Assembly: GCF_010894405.1 (NCBI RefSeq)
Contig: NZ_JAAIYA010000002.1
Location: forward strand, 620,001 to 684,000
DNA length: 64,000 nucleotides
Origin: Pyxidicoccus caerfyrddinensis
GTDB lineage: Bacteria > Myxococcota > Myxococcia > Myxococcales > Myxococcaceae
Direction of reading: 5' to 3'
The translations under genes were made by a program, and so were the position numbers. Shown here in pieces: positions 58,927 to 64,000 of the stretch. Below the pieces are notes generated by a model, which had not been told where the DNA came from, did no database searches, and saw only the letters and a program-made list of their open reading frames with translations. Position 1 is the stretch's first letter. Each line of letters opens with the position of its first letter.

Positions 58927-61068
58927 ATGTCCGTGCACCCGCGCTCGCTCCGTGGCGCCCTCGTGGCCGCCGTGTCCTCTTCATTCGCGCTCGTCCTGCT
59001 GCTGCCGGCCCTGGCCCTGGCGCAGGCCTGGCAGCCCTCCGTCACCTGGAACACGTACCTGGGCGGCGGGACGCTTCCGGACGGCGGCGTCGAGTCGAAC
59101 AGGGACGACCAGATTGAGTCCGTGGCGCTCGCGCTCGACGGCGACGTGGTGGTGACGGGCTGGACGAACGCCCGCACCTTCCCGGCGGACCAGGGGCTGC
59201 CGACCGCCTCCGCGAGCAAGAAGGATGTGTTCGTCGCCCGCTACTCGGCGGATGGCCAGACGCTGCGGTGGACCCGCGTCTTCGGCGGCGCCGAGGACGA
59301 CATCGGCACGCGCGTGGTGGTGGACTCCGACGGCGCGGCGTTCGTCGTGGGCACGACGCGCTCGGACACCATCAACATCGCCCCGGGCACGCCGGCTCCG
59401 CTCTCCATGCAGTACAGCTTCGAGGGGCGGGTGGATGCCTTCCTCGCGCGTGTGAACCCGGACGGCACGCTGGAATGGTTCATGTTCCTGGGCAGCATGC
59501 TCGATGACGAGGCCCGCGACATCGCTCTGGGGCCGCCGGGGTCGAACCTGGTCTACATCGTCGGGAAGACAGGCAAGGACGATGGCATCGGCAACAGGTC
59601 CGACGACACGCCCGTCCCCTTTCCTCCGGACAATGCGCTGAGCAATGAGCGGCTCCGCGCCTTCGAGGCCTTCGTCTCCCAGGTGGATGTCGCCGCTTCC
59701 GGGGATCCCACCGTCCGCTGGACCCGCATGATCAAGAGTGACGAGAACGACATCGCGTACTCGGTGACGACCCAGGGGGACGTGGTGTTCGTGGGCGGCA
59801 TCATCGGGTCGACGTACTCGGGCGGCTCCATCGGCATCCTCAACTCCTTCGGCTCGGGCGACAACGACGGCTTCGCCGCGCGGGTGGAAGTGGATGGCCG
59901 CATCTCCTGGTTCCGCTACGTGGGCGGCAGCGGGGATGACGAAGTGCGGTCGGTGCTGGCGCGGCCGGCCGGCGGCGTCACTGTCGTGGGCAATACCGAC
60001 TCCACCAGCGCCCCGGTGTCCGGCAGCGGCACGGACGTCTTCGTGCGCAACCTGAGCGCGGACGGTGTCCCCGTTGGAGTCGGTCTTCGCGTGGGCGATG
60101 GGAGCAGCGGCACCGAGCGGACCGAGGGCCATGCTGCCGTGGACCCGTACGGCAACATCTACGTTGGCGGCAAGACGACCACGCAGTCGGGCTTCGCCTT
60201 CAATGCCTTCGACTCCAGCTTCGTCGGAAACGTCAACAACAACTCTGACGGGTTCGCCGCCATGGTGAACCCGGCGGCGGAGGACGTCATCTGGAAGTCC
60301 TACGTGGGCGGGCTCGCCACGAGTGACGAGTGGGTGAGGAGCCTCGCCGCGGGCGGGCAGGGCCGGCTGACGTTGGGTGGCCATTCCAACGCGCCCGACG
60401 TGCTCATCGCGAATACGGGAGTAGACCGCACGGCCAACGGCGGCACGGACGGCTTCCTCTTCAGCGTGGCAGTGGACTCCACTCCGCCCACTCCGGGCAC
60501 GGTGTCCGCTCAAGTCTCCCCGCAGGGGACGCTCACCGCGACATGGTCGGGCTTCAATGACCCCGAGCTGTCACTCACCTACGAGTGGGGCATCGACATC
60601 TCTCAGGGGACCGACGGGGTGCGGCGCTTCGAGTCCGTGGGCAGCGAGCTCACCGCCATGCTGCCCCTGTTCCAGCCGGCCCAGGCGGGACCCTTCTACG
60701 TCACCGTGCGCGCCACCAACGCCGTGGGCCTCTCCGTCACCGCGACCTCGAATTCCTTCACGGCGACGCTCAAGCCGGATGCCGGTTCGGACGCGGGTAC
60801 GGATGCGGGCACCTCCGATGGGGGCACTGCTTCGGATGGTGGAACGTCCGACGGTGGCACTGGCACGGATGCAGGCGTCGCGGATGGTGGCACCGATGGT
60901 GGCGAGGGCGACGGAGACACCCGCTCTCCGCTGGGCTGGTCCTGCGCGTCGGGTGGGAGCTCCGGCACGCTGGCGCTCACCATGCTGGGGGTGGTGGGCG
61001 TGCTGCTCGCGATGCGTCGCGAGCGGCCGGCCGTGGCCCGGGAGCGGGCGCGTGGCTCACGGCGTTGA
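58927..61068 (+). CDS. beta-propeller protein with MYXO-CTERM-like anchor
   Basis: The 713-residue protein has a Sec signal (SSSFALVLLLPALALAQA). Residues about 35-520 contain repeated SBBP-type propeller blades with the pattern D-x-F-V-A-R and W-x-x-x-x-G-G-x-x-D-D (GTLEWFMFLGSMLDDEARDI, GRISWFRYVGGSGDDEVRSV). A fibronectin-like domain, a low-complexity stretch of Asp-Ala-Gly and Asp-Gly-Gly repeats and a C-terminal anchor follow: GWSCASGGSSG, a hydrophobic helix and an Arg-rich tail, the MYXO-CTERM plan. Such proteins are sorted to the cell surface. ATG 58927 is used; GTG 58915 would overlap the previous stop. It ends the kinase operon. Confidence 0.85.
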   Translation: MSVHPRSLRGALVAAVSSSFALVLLLPALALAQAWQPSVTWNTYLGGGTLPDGGVESNRDDQIESVALALDGDVVVTGWTNARTFPADQGLPTASASKKDVFVARYSADGQTLRWTRVFGGAEDDIGTRVVVDSDGAAFVVGTTRSDTINIAPGTPAPLSMQYSFEGRVDAFLARVNPDGTLEWFMFLGSMLDDEARDIALGPPGSNLVYIVGKTGKDDGIGNRSDDTPVPFPPDNALSNERLRAFEAFVSQVDVAASGDPTVRWTRMIKSDENDIAYSVTTQGDVVFVGGIIGSTYSGGSIGILNSFGSGDNDGFAARVEVDGRISWFRYVGGSGDDEVRSVLARPAGGVTVVGNTDSTSAPVSGSGTDVFVRNLSADGVPVGVGLRVGDGSSGTERTEGHAAVDPYGNIYVGGKTTTQSGFAFNAFDSSFVGNVNNNSDGFAAMVNPAAEDVIWKSYVGGLATSDEWVRSLAAGGQGRLTLGGHSNAPDVLIANTGVDRTANGGTDGFLFSVAVDSTPPTPGTVSAQVSPQGTLTATWSGFNDPELSLTYEWGIDISQGTDGVRRFESVGSELTAMLPLFQPAQAGPFYVTVRATNAVGLSVTATSNSFTATLKPDAGSDAGTDAGTSDGGTASDGGTSDGGTGTDAGVADGGTDGGEGDGDTRSPLGWSCASGGSSGTLALTMLGVVGVLLAMRRERPAVARERARGSRR

Positions 61069-61139
61069 GCGCGTGTTGCGCCTGGGCGGCTTCGGCTCCC
61101 GGGGCTCCCTGAACGGAGGCCCGCACCGACGCTGACGGC

Positions 61140-62312
61140 TCACCCGTGAGTGCCACCGCGCAGCAGTCGCAGGTACGCGTCCAGCACGGTGCGCGCGTGC
61201 GCGGCCCAGGTGAAGCGCGCGGCACGGGCGAGGCGGGCCTCGCGCGGCGGGGGAGGGTGGCTTCCGGAGAGGAGCGCGTCCACGGTGTCCACCCACGCCG
61301 GCACTTCACCCACGGGGCAGTAGGCGCAGGTCTCCGCGCCCACCTCGCGCAGCACGGGCAGGTCGCTGGCCACCACGGGTGCACCGCACGCGAGCGCTTC
61401 GATGACGGGCAGGCCGAAGCCCTCCGCCTCGCTCGTCACCAGCACGGCCCGGGCGCGCCGGTAGAGTCCCGCTAGCGTGGGCCGCTCTTGTCGCGGAGGC
61501 TGGAGCAGCGCATCCCCGATGCCGAGCGCCTCCACCTGCGCGCGCTGCGTGGGGTTCAGCGTGCCACCCTGCTGCACCAGCCGCAGCTCCGGGTGGCGGG
61601 CGCGGAGCGCGGCGAAGACGGCGAAGAGCACGTCCAGCCGCTTGCGGGGAATCGCGCTGCCCACGTGCAGCAGGTAGGGCCGGCCGCCGAGGGGCGCGAG
61701 CACTTCCTCGCTCCGGTCGCCCGGCACGGGCTCGGGGCGGTACTCCGGGGACACGCCGTAGGGCGCCCAGACGAGCCGCGAAGCCTCCACCACGCCACGC
61801 GCGAGCAGCTCCGAGCGCACCGCCTGGGTGCTGTGGAAGACGAGCGCGGCGCGCTCCAGCCCCGCGAGCTGGGCGCGGGCCATGAGGCGGAACCAGGCCG
61901 GGCGCGGCTCGCGGTGGGGCTCCAGCACGGAGCGGAACGCGTCCAGGTCATGGCAGAAGACACCCGTGCGCGCGGCCGGCAGCGCGTGCACGAGCTGCGC
62001 GTAGGTGTGGTCCACCACGTGGAAGGCGTCGAACCGGGTGCGCGAGCGCAGCGCGTGGCCCGGGTACAGGCCGAAGCGGGTGAGGAGGCGGTCCACGTTG
62101 AAGGCCGCGTTGCGTGCGCCCAGGCGTGGCACCCGGCGCGCGACGGAGGGCATGGACGGGCGCACGCTGACGGCGGAGACCTCGGTGGGGTGCGCGGAGA
62201 GTCCCTCCAGGAGCGCCTCGCCCACCAGGTCCATGCTGGGCCAGCCCTCTTCGCGCGGGTCCATCAGCAGCGCGAGCCGGGGCGGCGAAGTGTGCGCCGG
62301 GCCCTGGCTCAT
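61140..62312 (-). CDS. GT4 family glycosyltransferase
   Basis: The 390-residue GT-B enzyme starts with SPPRLALLMDPREEGWPSMD. Its donor side has YLLHVGSAIPRKRLDVLFAV and the block TSEAEGFGLPVIEALACGAP (about residues 293-312). ATG 62312 is preferred because GAGGA precedes it by seven bases; ATG 62327 is possible. The region just upstream carries decayed copies of this start region. It converges on the MYXO-CTERM gene with a 71-bp gap. Confidence 0.9.
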   Translation of the reverse strand: MSQGPAHTSPPRLALLMDPREEGWPSMDLVGEALLEGLSAHPTEVSAVSVRPSMPSVARRVPRLGARNAAFNVDRLLTRFGLYPGHALRSRTRFDAFHVVDHTYAQLVHALPAARTGVFCHDLDAFRSVLEPHREPRPAWFRLMARAQLAGLERAALVFHSTQAVRSELLARGVVEASRLVWAPYGVSPEYRPEPVPGDRSEEVLAPLGGRPYLLHVGSAIPRKRLDVLFAVFAALRARHPELRLVQQGGTLNPTQRAQVEALGIGDALLQPPRQERPTLAGLYRRARAVLVTSEAEGFGLPVIEALACGAPVVASDLPVLREVGAETCAYCPVGEVPAWVDTVDALLSGSHPPPPREARLARAARFTWAAHARTVLDAYLRLLRGGTHG

Positions 62313-62446
62313 GGGGCGTCCTCGCATGAGCCCATCCGCGCGCGTTGGCGCGGCGGGGCTGGCGTGGAGCTCCGGCTCATGGCGTGTCCTCGCACCAGTC
62401 CAACAGCAGCGCGAGTCGCGGCGGCATGAATGGCGCTTCGGCTCAT
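62306..62446 (-). repeat. decayed tandem copies of a glycosyltransferase start region
   Basis: Three start-like units (ATGAGCC) lie at 62312, 62380 and 62446 on the minus strand, spaced 68 and 66 bp. The 21-bp region at 62306-62326 is repeated at 62374-62394 with two mismatches. The 22-bp region at 62265-62286 inside the gene, which encodes PPRLALL, recurs at 62404-62425 with two mismatches and opens the 16-codon frame 62427-62377 (MPPRLALLLDWCEDTP). This looks like tandem duplication of the 5' end of the gene, followed by decay. Confidence 0.55.
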
Positions 62447-62529
62447 TGCGCCTTTCCGCGACAGGGCATCCGTGCCGCGTGCAGAAGAGCCCTGGCGCGT
62501 CGCCTGCACTCCTCGCACGTCGCTCTGGC

Positions 62530-63690
62530 TCACGAGAACGTCCCCTCCGCTCCGGGACGCAGCAGCGCCTCCACCGTGCGCTCCAGCGCGAAGCGCTCGC
62601 GGTACACCCGCGCGGCGCGCTCGCCCAGCGCGGTGCGCGCCGCCACGTCGGACAGCAGCCGCTCCGTCGCCGCCACCAGCGGCTCCGGCGCAGTGCCCTC
62701 CACCAGCTCCACCGCGCCCAGCCCGCGCCACATCGGCTCCGTGAGGTGCCCCGTGTTGGTGACGAGCGGCTGGCCCAGCGCCAGTCCCGCCATGGTGGTG
62801 GTGCGCCGCGCGCTCACGCCATCCGGATACGGCTGCACCAGCACGTCACACGCCGCCAGGTGCGCCACCACGTCCTCCGGCGCGAGCGAATCCCGCGTCA
62901 CCCACCGTCCCGCCAGCTCCGGGTGGCGCGCGCCCAGTGCTTCACCAAACGCTCGACTTCCGCGCCCCAGGAGCAGCGCCTTCCGCTCCGCGCCCGCGCG
63001 CAGCAGCGGCACCAGCACGGCCTCCAGAGGCCCGGCGGTGAGCGCGCCATAGGTGCCGAAGTGTCCCAGCCACGGCCCCGGCCCCAGCGCCGAGCGCACC
63101 GTCGCCACCGCGCCCTCGGAGACCTCCGGAGGCAGGGTGCTGGGCACCGGCCGCCACTCCGCGCGGCGTCGCACGCGGGCGGGCAGGTGCTCCGCCCAGG
63201 TGGGAATGGAGACGAAGACGCGGTCCGCGGCCCCGGCCACCAGCCGCAGCATCACCCGCGTGGTGCCCGCGAGCACCTGGTGCCGCAGCGGCGCGCGCGG
63301 GCTCCACGGGTACACCACCTCGTGGAAGAACACCCAGCGCTCGTCCTTCCTGCGCGCGGCGAACCACGCGCAGAAGGGCACGTTCATCGCCTTCATGCCG
63401 AACGCATGCGGCACGTACTGGAGCAGCAGCCGTCGAGGCCCCCCGCACGCATCCAGCCCGCGCGCCAGCTTCGTCAGGCCCAGGGGCGTGAAGAGGCCGG
63501 GGACGCGGTGCACGGTGACGCCGTCCTCCACGTGCACGCCCGCGTCACCCGGCGCCCAGACGTGGACCTGTTGCCCGGCGCGGACGAGCGCGGTGGCCAC
63601 CTGGCGCGTGTAGTCGCTGACGCCGCCCGGCTGGGGCGGGTACTCGCCCGTGAGGACGTGCCACGCGGGGGCGGTGGAGGAGGAGGGCAT
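62530..63690 (-). CDS. GT4 family glycosyltransferase
   Basis: The 386-residue GT-B enzyme starts HVLTGEYPPQPGGVSDYTRQ, a typical first loop. The donor side is less classical: LLLGRGSRAFGEAL and VQPYPDGVSARRTTTMAGLA replace the usual EPFG block, so sugar binding may differ, and a nucleotide-binding fold without activity cannot be excluded. ATG 63690 is the first start in the frame. It is preceded on the same strand by a partial gene 30 bp away, so the two likely form one unit with the 61140-62312 gene further on. Confidence 0.85.
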   Translation of the reverse strand: MPSSSTAPAWHVLTGEYPPQPGGVSDYTRQVATALVRAGQQVHVWAPGDAGVHVEDGVTVHRVPGLFTPLGLTKLARGLDACGGPRRLLLQYVPHAFGMKAMNVPFCAWFAARRKDERWVFFHEVVYPWSPRAPLRHQVLAGTTRVMLRLVAGAADRVFVSIPTWAEHLPARVRRRAEWRPVPSTLPPEVSEGAVATVRSALGPGPWLGHFGTYGALTAGPLEAVLVPLLRAGAERKALLLGRGSRAFGEALGARHPELAGRWVTRDSLAPEDVVAHLAACDVLVQPYPDGVSARRTTTMAGLALGQPLVTNTGHLTEPMWRGLGAVELVEGTAPEPLVAATERLLSDVAARTALGERAARVYRERFALERTVEALLRPGAEGTFS

Positions 63691-63720
63691 GGGGCCACGG
63701 CTCCAGCCACCGGGCAGGAG

Positions 63721-64000
63721 CTAGGACGCCTCCATGTCGCGAATGGCGAGCAGCTGGAAGGCGTACTGCGGGAAGCGCGTGGCGAAGGGCTCGGTGAGGA
63801 TGGACAGCCGGCTGCCCAGCCGGAAGGGACGGATGGTCGGCAGCGCGTAGTCACCGCGCAGCGGCTTCCACCCGCTCATGCCGGTGACGCGGTAGCCGCG
63901 CAGCTCGAAGTCGTAGACCTCCCAGCCGGAGCGGTGCACCTGGTGCACGTTGCTGTCCCACTCGTCCTGCGGGAGGAAGCCGTTGGGCGTGAAGATGATG
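63721..64000 (-). CDS. C-terminal part of a class I methyltransferase-like protein, cut by the window edge
   Basis: The minus-strand frame is open to the right edge and ends at the stop 63721-63723; about 92 residues are seen. The stretch IIFTPNGFLPQDEWDSNVHQ, followed by HRSGWEVYDFELRGYRVTG, resembles the late strands of SAM-dependent methyltransferases found in polysaccharide clusters. The catalytic half lies outside the window, so the class is uncertain. Co-transcribed with the glycosyltransferase gene 30 bp downstream. Confidence 0.6.
   Translation of the reverse strand, partial: IIFTPNGFLPQDEWDSNVHQVHRSGWEVYDFELRGYRVTGMSGWKPLRGDYALPTIRPFRLGSRLSILTEPFATRFPQYAFQLLAIRDMEAS

Noticed and set aside
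60770-60915. Asp-Gly-Gly/Asp-Ala-Gly coding repeat as a possible CRISPR-like or DNA repeat
   Set aside because: It is an in-frame low-complexity linker before the MYXO-CTERM anchor, with irregular units and no spacers.
1-64000. tRNA, rRNA, CRISPR, insertion sequence or prophage
   Set aside because: No cloverleaf, rRNA-like stretch, direct-repeat array, transposase motif or phage gene was seen on either strand.

Overview
The window is about 64 kb of GC-rich DNA with strong third-position GC bias, dense gene packing and no tRNA, rRNA, CRISPR array, insertion sequence or phage gene that I can see. A C-terminal MYXO-CTERM-like anchor, a PilY1/minor-pilin operon, many DUF-type lipoproteins and a polysaccharide cluster interleaved with a Ser/Thr kinase all point to a myxobacterium of the Myxococcaceae (Myxococcus, Corallococcus or Pyxidicoccus). 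The genus cannot be fixed from this stretch alone.

Layout. 1-7.2 kb: a plus-strand operon for an exported module (the end of an upstream gene, a Tat-exported DUF1501 protein, a lipoprotein ending in a monohaem cytochrome c domain, and a large FG-GAP lipoprotein). 7.2-14.9 kb: single genes, namely a STAS/SpoIIAA-like protein, a secreted DUF4091 protein, an EamA transporter, DNA ligase D, a SemiSWEET-like protein, a small membrane protein and a DUF2383 ferritin-like protein. 15-21 kb: three paralogous lipoproteins with an N-terminal BamC-like region and a ChaN-like domain, with hutF between the second and third copies. 21-28.6 kb: an ArgE-like deacetylase, a secreted protein of unknown family, a flavodoxin-fold reductase, a DUF2167 membrane protein and a vanadium haloperoxidase fused to a kelch propeller. 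28.8-34.4 kb: mfd, a PAS histidine kinase and a small acidic exported protein.

34.5-42.5 kb is a minus-strand operon for a type IVa pilus priming/tip complex (pilX, pilY1, pilV, pilW, fimU), followed by a small c-type cytochrome. The arrangement recalls the M. xanthus minor-pilin/PilY1 clusters, one of which uses a cytochrome (TfcP) to help PilY1 bind calcium. From 42.7 kb to the right edge lies a surface-polysaccharide region: a polytopic membrane protein, a glycosyltransferase-methyltransferase fusion, a Wzc-type tyrosine autokinase co-transcribed with two glycosyltransferases, a Wzy/ligase-like protein and a third glycosyltransferase, then four more glycosyltransferases and a cut-off methyltransferase-like gene on the other strand. 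A three-gene module (Ser/Thr kinase with PEGA domain, TPR/outer-membrane-like protein, MYXO-CTERM propeller protein) is set inside it.

Several leaders carry structures that do not look random: a hairpin that buries the ribosome-binding site of the first ChaN-like lipoprotein, interlocked inverted repeats before the DUF4091 gene, a compound hairpin before the Ser/Thr kinase, and an identical promoter-like element before two glycosyltransferases. All family calls rest on motif reading by eye; no database search was run.
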